Shown piece by piece: positions 1 to 7,267 of a DNA stretch of 9,383 nucleotides (its first letter is position 1; every line of letters starts with the position of its first letter). The stretch comes from Pseudomonadota bacterium. GTDB taxonomy: Bacteria > Myxococcota_A > Polyangia > Polyangiales > Sandaracinaceae. The translations under genes were made by a program, and so were the position numbers. The stretch covers positions 1 to 9,383 of the forward strand of contig JAEZBP010000118.1 of the NCBI GenBank assembly GCA_023427125.1. Reading direction: 5' to 3'. Below the pieces are notes generated by a model that was given only the letters and a program-made list of their open reading frames with translations, had not been told where the DNA came from and ran no database searches.

Positions 1-505
1 GGACATGGAGATCGCGCACGCGACCGTGGGCGTCCAGGCCGACCACCAGGTCGCCGAGGCTCGCGAGGGTCGCTCGCAGGCGCTCCTCGCTCGTCCTCCG
101 CGCCTCTTCCGCGCGCCGGTGACCGACGACCAGCGCGTGCTCGCGCAGCGCGCGATCGAGGGTGCGGGGCATCGCGTCGAGCGACGCCGGCGTCTTCACC
201 ACATAGTCGAGGGCGCCGCCGCGCATCGCCTCGACCGCGACCGACTCGTCGCCGTGGCTGGTCATCAGGACGAGCGGGCAGCCGCGCGCGGACGCGTAGG
301 GCAGGAGATCGAGGCCGCGGCCGTCCGGCAGCACGAAGTCGGCGAGCACCGCGTCCGGCGTGGCCGCCTCGAGCGCGTCGCGCGCCTCGGCGCACGTCGC
401 CACCACGGTGAACGCCACCTCGCGGCCCGCCGACTCGTACGCGCGGCGGAGCAGCTCGACGTGCGCGTCGTCGTCCTCGACGATCAGGATGCGCGTGGCG
501 GTCAC
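1..505 (-). CDS. Response regulator receiver-PAS signalling protein (C-terminus beyond the left edge)
   Basis: The gene reads from GTG at 505 leftwards off the window; 168 codons are visible. Residues 4-120 form a CheY-like receiver: the acidic cluster E10-D11-D12-D13, phospho-acceptor D56 in LADFVLPDGRG, T82 in the VLMTS strand, and K104 followed by T-P instead of the usual K-P. A helical linker (about 120-140) leads into the start of a PAS domain (about 140-168, SEERLRATLASLGDLVVGLD). Such receiver-PAS proteins often end in a histidine kinase or another output domain, but that part is not visible. The GTG start is supported by GGAG at 517-514, eight bases upstream. The gene lies downstream of, and on the same strand as, the Rcp1-type regulator, with only 28 bp between that gene's stop and this start. 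It is probably cytoplasmic and part of the same phosphorelay as the neighbouring kinase. The receiver call is secure; the output is unknown. Confidence 0.88.
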   Translation of the reverse strand, partial: MTATRILIVEDDDAHVELLRRAYESAGREVAFTVVATCAEARDALEAATPDAVLADFVLPDGRGLDLLPYASARGCPLVLMTSHGDESVAVEAMRGGALDYVVKTPASLDAMPRTLDRALREHALVVGHRRAEEARRTSEERLRATLASLGDLVVGLDAHGRVRDLHV

Positions 506-537
506 CAGGCTCGCTCCAGCGCGCGGGCCGCGCTCAT
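502..537 (-). other. 11-codon mini-ORF bridging two response-regulator genes (possible translational coupler)
   Basis: On the minus strand an ATG at 537-535 overlaps the TGA stop of the upstream regulator (536-534) as ATGA. It opens an 11-codon frame (MSAARALERAW) whose own TGA (504-502) overlaps the GTG start of the downstream receiver-PAS gene (505-503) as GTGA. The three frames are all different, so ribosomes could pass from one to the next by stop/start re-initiation. The Shine-Dalgarno-like GGAG of the downstream gene lies inside this frame. The peptide itself is unlikely to be functional. Coincidence is quite possible because ATGA and GTGA are common in such DNA. Confidence 0.35.
514..517 (-). 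promoter_or_regulatory. Ribosome binding site for the receiver-PAS gene
   Basis: GGAG on the minus strand, eight bases ahead of the GTG at 505. It supports the GTG over the ATG at 537, which is out of frame with the receiver domain and stops after 11 codons. Confidence 0.55.
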
Positions 538-953
538 GTGGCGAGCCGGTTGCGCAGCCCCCAGTAGCGCGCCACGTCCGTGAGCAGCGCGGACAGCCGG
601 GCGAGCTCGAGCGGCTTGACGAGGTAGCTGTTGACGTGACGGTCGTAGGCGCCGCGCAGGTCGGCACGCGCCCTCGAGGTCGTCAGCACCACGACCGGGA
701 CGCGGCGCAGCAGCGGGTGCGCCTTCAGGTGCCCGAGCAGCGTGAGGCCGTCCATCTTGGGCAGGCGCAGATCGAGGAGGACGAGCGAGGGCAGCGCGTC
801 GTCGCCGCGCGCGCCCGCCTCGAGGAGCGCGAGCGCGCTCTCGCCGTCGCACACCCGCCGGAGGAGGACCTCGAGGCCCGCTTCCTCGAAGCAGCGCGCG
901 ACGAGCTCGGCGTGGCCGTCGTCGTCCTCGACGAGAAGGATGTCGGCTCTCAC
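534..953 (-). CDS. Rcp1-type single-domain response regulator
   Basis: 139 residues starting at GTG 953: a stand-alone receiver with no output domain. Visible are the acidic cluster E9-D10-D11-D12, phospho-acceptor D61 in LLDLRLPKMDGLTLL, the T91/T92 pair in VVVLTTS, and K113 in NSYLVKPLEL. The LPKMDG context, the TTS motif and the NSYLVKP ending are hallmarks of the Rcp1 subfamily, the partners of phytochrome-like histidine kinases such as Cph1. Such proteins relay phosphate or bind partner proteins rather than DNA. The gene is divergent from the four-PAS kinase, whose FNYTVSHDLKSPL phospho-acceptor region is the type that usually pairs with Rcp1-like regulators, so that kinase is the likely donor. 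AAGGGGG at 967-961, seven bases before the GTG, supports the start. Its stop overlaps the mini-ORF that leads into the receiver-PAS gene. Family call secure; partner inferred. Confidence 0.93.
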   Translation of the reverse strand: MRADILLVEDDDGHAELVARCFEEAGLEVLLRRVCDGESALALLEAGARGDDALPSLVLLDLRLPKMDGLTLLGHLKAHPLLRRVPVVVLTTSRARADLRGAYDRHVNSYLVKPLELARLSALLTDVARYWGLRNRLAT

Positions 954-960
954 GCTGTGA

Positions 961-967
961 CCCCCTT
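961..967 (-). promoter_or_regulatory. Ribosome binding site for the Rcp1-type regulator
   Basis: AAGGGGG on the minus strand, seven bases upstream of the GTG at 953. It fixes this start and occupies part of the 37-bp divergent intergenic space. Confidence 0.6.
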
Positions 968-981
968 GTTCGTCATCCCCC

Positions 982-985
982 GGAG
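982..985 (+). promoter_or_regulatory. Ribosome binding site for the multi-PAS histidine kinase
   Basis: GGAG five bases upstream of the TTG at 991. The only other plausible start, the in-frame GTG at 1012, has no comparable purine-rich site upstream, so this site slightly favours TTG. Confidence 0.45.
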
Positions 986-990
986 CTCCG

Positions 991-3261
991 TTGCGATACG
1001 CTCAGCGTGCCGTGGACAGCCCGCCGGACACAAGCGCGGAAACGAGCCCCGCGAACGATTGGTACGAGGAGGCGCTCGCTGCCGGCGGGATCGCCCTCTT
1101 TCGCTGGCACCCCGGCGGGGGCCGGTGGACCTTCTCGGCCCAGGTCGAGGACCTCCTGGGGCTGGCGCCGGGGGCGTTCGATGGGACGCTCGAGGGCTAC
1201 CTCGCGCACGTCGAGCGGGAGGACGCCCCGGCGCTCGAGGCGGCGCTCTCGGAGCTGGCGGCGCCCTCCGGCGCGCCCCGCCATGTGCACCGCCACCGCG
1301 TGCGCTCCGGCGGCGGCGAGGTGCGCTGGATCGAGCTCCGGGCGCAGGTCGCGCGCGACGGGGAGGAGCAGGCGACGCGGGTGCTCGGCACCCTCCACGA
1401 CATCGGGCGCGTCGTGGGCCTCGAGCGTGCGTCGAGCACGCGCGAGGCGCAGGTCGGCGCCTTCGTCGACGCGATCCCCGGCCTCGCGCTCGTGATCGAC
1501 GAGGACGGCCGCTACCTCGAGGTGTTCGGGCCCGACGAGCGCTTGCTCGCGCACTCGCGGGACGCGCTGGTCGGCCAGACCATGCACGAGGTGCTGCCGG
1601 AGACGGCGGCGTCGTTCTTCCTCGAGGTGGTGCGCGACGCCATCGGCACGGGTCAGGCCCGCAGCTTGGATTACCCGCTCACGACCTCGAGCGGCGTCGA
1701 GACGTTCTTCGAGGCGCGGGTCGCGCCGGTGCGCGGCGGCTGGGACGGGCGGCGCGCCGTGATGTGGATCGCGAACGACATCACCGAGCGGCGGCGTACG
1801 GAGCACGCGCTGCGCGCCAGCGAGGAGCGCTATCGGACGGTGGTCGAGCTGCTCGCCGAGGGCGTGCTGGTGGTCGGCTCCGACGGGACGATCCTCGCGA
1901 GCAACCCGAGCGCCGATCGCATCCTCGGCTTCACCTCGCGCGATCTCAGCGGCAACAGCACGTTCTCGCTGGGCGGGTGGGTCGTGAAAGATCGGCACGG
2001 GGCGTGCGTCGCTGCGGAGGACTTCCCGGTCGCGCGGGCTCTCCGCGGCGAGCAGTGCGGCGCCGAGCTCTTGGCTGTGCGCTCGCCGGATGACGCGCTC
2101 GTCCGCTGGCTCGAGGTGAGCGCGCGCCCACTCGAGTTCGCCGGGCGGAGAGGCGCGGCGCTCGTCTCGCTCGTCGACGTGACCGAGGAGCGGCGCGCCC
2201 ACGACGCGCTCGCCGAGAGCGAGCGGCAGCTGCGCTCGGTCATCGAGAGCGCGGAGGTGACGCTCTGGCGCTTCGACACCGAGGGGCGGGTGCTCTTCGC
2301 GGGCGGGCGCCTGCTCAGCAAGCTGGGCCTCACGCCGGAGCACGTGGCCGGCTCGAGCGTGCTCGAGGACGGTAGCGCGCTGCTGCGCGCCGACGTCCAG
2401 CGCGCGCTGCTCGGCGAGGAGGTCCGCGGCGAGCGCGAGTGGAACGGGGTGACGCTCGACATCGTGCACACGCCGGTACGCGGCCCGAGCGGGGCGGTCG
2501 CCGGGCTCATCAGCGTCGGCGTCGACGTCAGCGAGCGCACGCGTGCGAGCCGCGAGCGCGAGCGCTTCGTCAGCGAGCTCGAGGCGAAGAACGCGGAGCT
2601 CGAGCAATTCAACTACACGGTGAGCCACGATCTGAAGAGCCCGCTCATCACGATCCAGGGCTTCGTCGATCTCCTGCGCAAGGACCTCGACGCGCAGCGG
2701 CCGGAGCGCGTCGCGCGCGACCTCGAGCACATCGCGAAGGCGACGGCGCGCATGCAGCGGCTCCTGGACGACCTGCTCGACCTCTCTCGGGCGGGGCGCA
2801 TGCTGCGGCCGGAGCGCGCCCGGCTGGCCGAGCTCGTCGACGAGGCGCTGGCGCAAGTGGAGGGCGCGGTGAGCGGCCGCGGCGTCTCCATCAAGGTGGA
2901 GGAGGGGCTGCCGGAGATCCACGCCGATCGCACCCGCGTGCTGCAGCTCCTCCAAAACCTCATCGACAACGCGGTGAAGCACCTCGGCGAGCAGCGCGCG
3001 CCGCAGATCAGCATCGGCGTGCGCGGCGACGGAGTGATCTACGTGAGGGACAACGGCCGGGGGGTGGCCGAGCGCTTCCACGACACGATCTTCGGGCTCT
3101 TCGAGCGGATCGATCCGAGCGTGCCCGGCACGGGCGTCGGACTCGCGCTCGCGCGGCGCATCGTGGAGGCGCACGGAGGCAAGATCTGGGTCGAGTCGGA
3201 GGGGATCGCGGGCGAGGGCAGCGCGTTCTGCTTCACGCTGCCGAGGGCCGTCCCGCCGTGA
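991..3261 (+). CDS. Soluble multi-PAS sensor histidine kinase
   Basis: 756 residues from TTG 991 (GTG 1012 is a possible alternative). No signal peptide or membrane segment is visible, so it probably acts in the cytoplasm. Four PAS-like sensor domains occupy about 33-140, 155-272, 278-405 and 408-515; several end in the D-x-(T/S)-E-R signature (NDITERR, VDVTEER, VDVSERT). A coiled coil (about 515-540) leads to HisKA (541-605) with phospho-acceptor H546 in FNYTVSHDLKSPL. The ATPase domain (about 640-752) has the N box with N656 and N660, the G1 box DNGRGV (687-692), the F box FGLFERI (701-707) and the G2 box GTGVGL (713-718). All residues needed for autophosphorylation are present. The HisKA type resembles Cph1-like kinases, but no GAF/PHY chromophore domain is seen, so the signal is unknown (small ligand, redox or energy state are options for PAS folds). 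It is divergent from the Rcp1-type regulator, its likely target, and lies 38 bp upstream of pyc. Confidence 0.95.
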   Translation: MRYAQRAVDSPPDTSAETSPANDWYEEALAAGGIALFRWHPGGGRWTFSAQVEDLLGLAPGAFDGTLEGYLAHVEREDAPALEAALSELAAPSGAPRHVHRHRVRSGGGEVRWIELRAQVARDGEEQATRVLGTLHDIGRVVGLERASSTREAQVGAFVDAIPGLALVIDEDGRYLEVFGPDERLLAHSRDALVGQTMHEVLPETAASFFLEVVRDAIGTGQARSLDYPLTTSSGVETFFEARVAPVRGGWDGRRAVMWIANDITERRRTEHALRASEERYRTVVELLAEGVLVVGSDGTILASNPSADRILGFTSRDLSGNSTFSLGGWVVKDRHGACVAAEDFPVARALRGEQCGAELLAVRSPDDALVRWLEVSARPLEFAGRRGAALVSLVDVTEERRAHDALAESERQLRSVIESAEVTLWRFDTEGRVLFAGGRLLSKLGLTPEHVAGSSVLEDGSALLRADVQRALLGEEVRGEREWNGVTLDIVHTPVRGPSGAVAGLISVGVDVSERTRASRERERFVSELEAKNAELEQFNYTVSHDLKSPLITIQGFVDLLRKDLDAQRPERVARDLEHIAKATARMQRLLDDLLDLSRAGRMLRPERARLAELVDEALAQVEGAVSGRGVSIKVEEGLPEIHADRTRVLQLLQNLIDNAVKHLGEQRAPQISIGVRGDGVIYVRDNGRGVAERFHDTIFGLFERIDPSVPGTGVGLALARRIVEAHGGKIWVESEGIAGEGSAFCFTLPRAVPP

Positions 3262-3289
3262 GGGTGTGCTAAGGCTGCGCTCCGCTACG

Positions 3290-3295
3290 AGGAGG
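3290..3295 (+). promoter_or_regulatory. Ribosome binding site of pyc
   Basis: AGGAGG, a near-perfect Shine-Dalgarno sequence, lies four bases before the GTG at 3300; the overlapping GAGG from 3289 gives a more usual spacing of seven. It fixes the GTG start, consistent with the N-terminus running directly into the biotin carboxylase fold (LMCANRGEIAIRV). Confidence 0.7.
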
Positions 3296-3299
3296 ACGC

Positions 3300-6200
3300 G
3301 TGAACGAACAGAGGCCCATCACCCGGCTGATGTGCGCGAACCGGGGAGAGATCGCGATCCGGGTGTTTCGCGCCGCCACCGAGCTCGGCATCCACACCGT
3401 CGCGATCTACAGCGAGGAAGATCGCGTTCACCTCCATCGCTACAAGGCCGACGAGGCGTACCTCGTGGGCAAGGGCCTCGGGCCGGTCGGGGCGTACCTC
3501 GCGATCGATCGAATCATCGAGATCGCGAAGGAGGCCGGCGTCGACGGCATCCACCCGGGCTACGGCTTCTTGGCCGAGAACGCCGAGCTCTCGCGCGCCT
3601 GCCGCGAGACCGGCATCGCCTTCGTCGGGCCCTCGCCCGAGGTGCTGCGCGCGTTCGGCGACAAGACCGCGGCGCGCAAGCTCGCGAGCAAGGCCGGCAT
3701 CCCCACCGTGCCCGGCACCGAGGATCCGATCGCCACCTACGAAGAGGCCGAGGCCTTCGCCGAGACCTTCGGCTTCCCGATCATGGTCAAGGCCGCGATG
3801 GGCGGCGGCGGCCGCGGGATGCGCGTCGTCCGCGCGAAGGAGGAGCTGAAGGAAGCGTTCGAGCGCGCGAGCAGCGAGGCGCTCTCGGCCTTCGGCGACG
3901 GAGCGATCTTCCTCGAGCGCTTCGTCGAGCACCCGCGGCACATCGAGGTTCAGATCCTCGCCGACGCCGCCGGTGACGTGATCCACCTCTACGAGCGCGA
4001 CTGCTCGGTGCAGCGCCGCCACCAGAAGGTCGTCGAGATGGCGCCCGCGCAGAAGCTCGATCGCGCGGTGCGGGACGCGATCTGCGCCGACGCCGTGAAG
4101 CTCGCGAGGGCGGTCGACTACCGCAACGCGGGCACCGTCGAGTTCCTCGTCGATCGCGAGGGCAGCTACTACTTCATCGAGGTCAACCCGCGGATCCAGG
4201 TCGAGCACACCGTGACCGAGCAGGTCACGCTCATCGATCTGGTCCAGGCGCAGATCCGGATCGCGGGCGGCGCGACCCTCGCCGAGCTCGGCCTCGCGCA
4301 GGAGCGCATCGAGCTGCGCGGCGTGGCGATCCAGTGCCGCGTGACGACGGAGAACCCGCGCCGAGGCTTTCAGCCCGACACCGGGCGCATCGAGGTCTTC
4401 CGCGAGGGTGCCGGAATGGGCATTCGGCTCGACGGCGGCAGCGGCTACGCGGGCGCGCAGATCAGCCCCGACTACGACTCGCTCCTCGTGAAGGTCACCG
4501 CCCACGCGGGCACGTTCCGAGAGGCCGTCGACAAGCTGCACCGCTCGCTCGCCGAGTTCCGCGTGCGCGGCGTGAGCACCAACATCCCCTTCCTCCACAA
4601 CGTGCTCCGGCACCCGCGCTTCTCCGCTTTCGACGTCGACACCTCGTTCGTCGATGACACGCCCGAGCTCTTCCAGTTCCCGACGCGCAAGAACCGCGCG
4701 CAGCGCCTGTTGCGCTACCTCGCGGACGTGGCGGTCAACGGCGCGCAGGTGCCGGGCATGAGCGGGGCCCCGCCGAGCAAGGGGATCGCGAGCGTGCCCG
4801 AGCACGACAAGACCCTGCCCGCGCCGCAGGGCTGGCGGGACATCCTGGAGCACCGCGGCCCCGCCGAGCTGGCCAAGGCGGTGCGCGCGCATCGCGGCCT
4901 GCTCGTGACCGACACGACCTGGCGCGACGCGCACCAGTCGCTGCTCGCCACCCGCGTGCGCACCCGCGATCTGGTGGAGATCGCGCCCGCCACCGCGCAC
5001 CTCATGCCCGGGCTCTTCAGCCTCGAGATGTGGGGCGGCGCGACCTTCGACGTGGCGCTGCGCTTCCTGCACGAGTGCCCGTGGGAGCGCCTCGATCGGC
5101 TGCGCGAGAAGGTCCCGAACATCCCTTTCCAGATGCTGCTCCGCGGCGCGAACGCGGTGGGCTACACGTCCTACCCGGACAACGTCGTCGTCGAGTTCGC
5201 GCGGATGGCGAAGGAGCACGGCGTCGACGTCTTCCGCGTCTTCGACTCGCTGAACTATGTTGAGAACATGCGCCTCGGGATCGACGCGGTCGGCCAGGCC
5301 GGCGGCGTGATCGAGGCCGCGCTCTGCTACACCGGCGACGTCAGCGATCCGACGCGCAAGAAGTACTCGCTCCAGTACTACGTCGACCTCGCGGGGCAGC
5401 TGGTCGAGCGCGGCATCCACATCCTCTGCATCAAGGACATGGCGGGGCTCTTGAAACCGCGCGCCGCGACGATGCTCGTCTCCTCGCTCCGCCGCGCGTT
5501 CCCGGAGCTGCCGATCCACGTCCACACCCACGACACGGCGGGCACGGGCGTCGCGTCGATGCTCGCCTGCGCGGAGGCGGACGACGACGTCGGCGACGTG
5601 GCGCTCCCGGCCATGGCGGGGCTGTCCTCGCAGCCGACGATGGCGGCCGTCGTCGCCGCGCTGCGGGGCACCACGCGCGACGCGTCGATCGATCCGGACG
5701 CGATCCAGCAGCTGAACGCGTACTGGGAGACGGTGCGCGGCAGCTACGCGCCCTTCGAGACCGGCCTGACCGGCTACGCGCCGGACCTCCACGAGCACGA
5801 GATCCCGGGCGGCCAGTACACGAACCTGCGCTTCCAAGCGGCCTCGCTCGGCCTGAGCGGGCGCTGGTCGTCGATCAAGCGCGCCTACGCGGCGGCCAAC
5901 CGCCTGCTCGGCGATCTGATCAAGGTCACGCCGAGCTCGAAGGTCGTCGGGGACCTCGCGCAGTTCATGGTCCAGAACGATCTCGACGAGCGGGACGTGC
6001 TCGCGCAGGCCGACACGCTCTCGTTCCCTTCGAGCGTCATCGACTTCCTCGAGGGGCGGCTCGGGCAGCCCCATGGCGGCTTCCCGGAGCCGCTGCGCAC
6101 CATGGCGCTCCGAGGCCGCCCGCCGATCGACGGGCGCCCGGGCGCGACGCTGCCGCCGCTCGACCTCGCGGCGCTCGAGCGGGAGCTGCGCGAAGAGCAC

Positions 6201-6770
6201 GAGCACGCGCGCATCCGGGACGTCGACGTGATGAGCGCGGCGCTCTACCGCGAGGTCTTCCGCGAGTATCGCGACTTCCGCACGCAGCACGGCGACGTGA
6301 GCGTGCTGCCGACGCGGCTCTTCCTCGCGTCGATGGAGATCGGCGAGGAGGTCAACGTCGACATCGAGCGCGGCAAGACGCTGATCATCAAGCTGACCGC
6401 GGTCGGCGAGCTCGACGCGACCGGCCACCGCACCGTCTACTTCGAGCTGAACGGCCAGCCGCGGCAGGTCCGGGTGCGCGACAAGAAGGCGACGAACGTC
6501 GCGGCCAAGCGCGAGCGCGCGAGCAAGGAGCCGGGCTCGGTCGGCGCGCCGATGCCGGGCAGCGTGGTGGACGTGAAGGTCCGGGAGGGCACGAAGGTGG
6601 TCAAGGGCGAGCCGCTCCTCGTGCTCAGCGCGATGAAGATGGAGACGGTCGTCGCCTCGCCGCTGAGCGGCACGGTGAAGAGGGTGGCGGTCGCGAAGAA
6701 GGACACGCTGGCCGCCGGCGATCTCCTCGTCGAGATCGAGCCCGAGACCGCCGAGGACGAGGCCGCGTGA
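3300..6770 (+). CDS. pyc: Pyruvate carboxylase, single-chain biotin enzyme
   Basis: Catalyses ATP- and biotin-dependent carboxylation of pyruvate with bicarbonate to oxaloacetate, replenishing the TCA cycle and feeding gluconeogenesis, in the cytoplasm. The 1156 residues match the usual length of about 1150. The biotin carboxylase domain (about 8-455) shows CANRGEIAIRV, the glycine-rich ATP-grasp loop G168-G171 after K164, RRHQKVVE with K243, E281, E294, and EVNPRIQVEHT with R298 and E302. The carboxyltransferase domain (about 530-830) has TDTTWRDAHQS with metal ligand D543, IKDMAGLLKP with the lysine that is carbamylated in the family (K712), and HVHTHDTAG with ligands H742 and H744. The tetramerisation/allosteric region follows (about 960-1070), then the biotin carrier domain (about 1080-1150) with biotinyl K1113 in SAMKMETVV. 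Nothing essential is missing, so it should be active. The presence of the allosteric region suggests acetyl-CoA response, as in the family. A downstream membrane-protein gene overlaps its stop; the kinase gene ends 38 bp upstream. Confidence 0.98.
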   Translation: MNEQRPITRLMCANRGEIAIRVFRAATELGIHTVAIYSEEDRVHLHRYKADEAYLVGKGLGPVGAYLAIDRIIEIAKEAGVDGIHPGYGFLAENAELSRACRETGIAFVGPSPEVLRAFGDKTAARKLASKAGIPTVPGTEDPIATYEEAEAFAETFGFPIMVKAAMGGGGRGMRVVRAKEELKEAFERASSEALSAFGDGAIFLERFVEHPRHIEVQILADAAGDVIHLYERDCSVQRRHQKVVEMAPAQKLDRAVRDAICADAVKLARAVDYRNAGTVEFLVDREGSYYFIEVNPRIQVEHTVTEQVTLIDLVQAQIRIAGGATLAELGLAQERIELRGVAIQCRVTTENPRRGFQPDTGRIEVFREGAGMGIRLDGGSGYAGAQISPDYDSLLVKVTAHAGTFREAVDKLHRSLAEFRVRGVSTNIPFLHNVLRHPRFSAFDVDTSFVDDTPELFQFPTRKNRAQRLLRYLADVAVNGAQVPGMSGAPPSKGIASVPEHDKTLPAPQGWRDILEHRGPAELAKAVRAHRGLLVTDTTWRDAHQSLLATRVRTRDLVEIAPATAHLMPGLFSLEMWGGATFDVALRFLHECPWERLDRLREKVPNIPFQMLLRGANAVGYTSYPDNVVVEFARMAKEHGVDVFRVFDSLNYVENMRLGIDAVGQAGGVIEAALCYTGDVSDPTRKKYSLQYYVDLAGQLVERGIHILCIKDMAGLLKPRAATMLVSSLRRAFPELPIHVHTHDTAGTGVASMLACAEADDDVGDVALPAMAGLSSQPTMAAVVAALRGTTRDASIDPDAIQQLNAYWETVRGSYAPFETGLTGYAPDLHEHEIPGGQYTNLRFQAASLGLSGRWSSIKRAYAAANRLLGDLIKVTPSSKVVGDLAQFMVQNDLDERDVLAQADTLSFPSSVIDFLEGRLGQPHGGFPEPLRTMALRGRPPIDGRPGATLPPLDLAALERELREEHEHARIRDVDVMSAALYREVFREYRDFRTQHGDVSVLPTRLFLASMEIGEEVNVDIERGKTLIIKLTAVGELDATGHRTVYFELNGQPRQVRVRDKKATNVAAKRERASKEPGSVGAPMPGSVVDVKVREGTKVVKGEPLLVLSAMKMETVVASPLSGTVKRVAVAKKDTLAAGDLLVEIEPETAEDEAA
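6759..6762 (+). promoter_or_regulatory. Ribosome binding site for the small membrane protein, inside the end of pyc
   Basis: GAGG within the last codons of pyc, four bases before the GTG at 6767. Together with the GTGA stop/start overlap it supports coupled translation from pyc. Confidence 0.45.
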
Positions 6771-7258
6771 GCGCGGCGGCGGCGTTACGAGGCGCGACGT
6801 GGATGACCGGCGCGTTCGCGGCGAGCAACGCCGTCGAGATCGTGCCGGCAAGCGCGCTCTTCCTCACGACGCTTGTCGGCGCGCCGCCCTCGACGCTCGT
6901 GATGCTCTCGGCGGGGCTGGCTTGCGCGGGCGCGCTCGCGCAGATCGGCATCTATGCCTTCGCGCTTCGCGGGCTCGTGCGCGGCGCGCCTCGCGTTCCT
7001 TGGATCGCGGTGGTCGCCCTGACGATCCTCGCGCTCGTCGCCTACCCGGTACGGACGGCGAGCTCCTACGGCATCATGACGCTGCTCGCGCACCGGGGGA
7101 ACGAGGCACTCGCGGAGTACGCGATGGGGAGCACGTACGTGCACTTCGGCGCGGGACTCGCACACGTCGCGATCACCGCGGGCGCGCTCATCGCGGCGGC
7201 AACGATGTGGAGCCGGCGCACCGCCTCGCCCTCTGGTGACACGCCCGCCGCAGGGTAG
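6767..7258 (+). CDS. Small integral membrane protein of unknown function
   Basis: 163 residues from GTG 6767, which overlaps the pyc stop as GTGA. I do not recognise the family. Four hydrophobic stretches fit membrane helices at about 10-36 (with polar N21 and E24 inside), 43-66, 78-95 and 126-147. Short positively charged segments (R68-R76 between helices 2 and 3, and the RR near 150) suggest cytoplasmic loops and a short cytoplasmic tail, with both termini inside. There are no cysteine clusters, nucleotide-binding motifs or recognisable transporter signatures. The third helix is followed by a loop of about 30 residues (about 96-125). Codon use matches the neighbours, supporting a real gene. 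The overlap suggests synthesis in step with pyruvate carboxylase; a link to pyruvate or bicarbonate handling is only a guess. The peptidase gene begins 9 bp after its stop, so all three may be one operon. Confidence 0.8.
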   Translation: MSAAAALRGATWMTGAFAASNAVEIVPASALFLTTLVGAPPSTLVMLSAGLACAGALAQIGIYAFALRGLVRGAPRVPWIAVVALTILALVAYPVRTASSYGIMTLLAHRGNEALAEYAMGSTYVHFGAGLAHVAITAGALIAAATMWSRRTASPSGDTPAAG

Positions 7259-7259
7259 G
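7253..7259 (+). promoter_or_regulatory. Ribosome binding site for the lipoprotein peptidase
   Basis: GGGTAGG spans the TAG stop of the membrane-protein gene. From the final AGG there are eight bases to the TTG at 7268 and eleven to the GTG at 7271, so TTG fits slightly better; the two starts differ by a single residue. Confidence 0.4.
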
Positions 7260-7267
7260 CTCACTGC

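Noticed and set aside
360..2093. Long plus-strand frame across the regulators and the kinase N-terminus
   Set aside because: Crosses genes on both strands, Arg/Ala-rich without motifs; a shadow frame.
973..3174. Open frame of 733 codons antisense to the histidine kinase
   Set aside because: Same GC-driven mirror effect; low-complexity composition, and it would overlap the kinase, whose motifs are complete.
3262..3299. Possible promoter for pyc (TGCTAAGGC as an extended -10)
   Set aside because: Only a weak match to a -10 box and no -35 at suitable spacing; not enough to call.
3285..6851. Open frame of 1188 codons antisense to pyruvate carboxylase
   Set aside because: It mirrors pyc codon structure in GC-rich DNA. 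Its translation is low-complexity Arg/Ala/Glu/Asp/His-rich sequence with no domains, while pyc is unmistakable.
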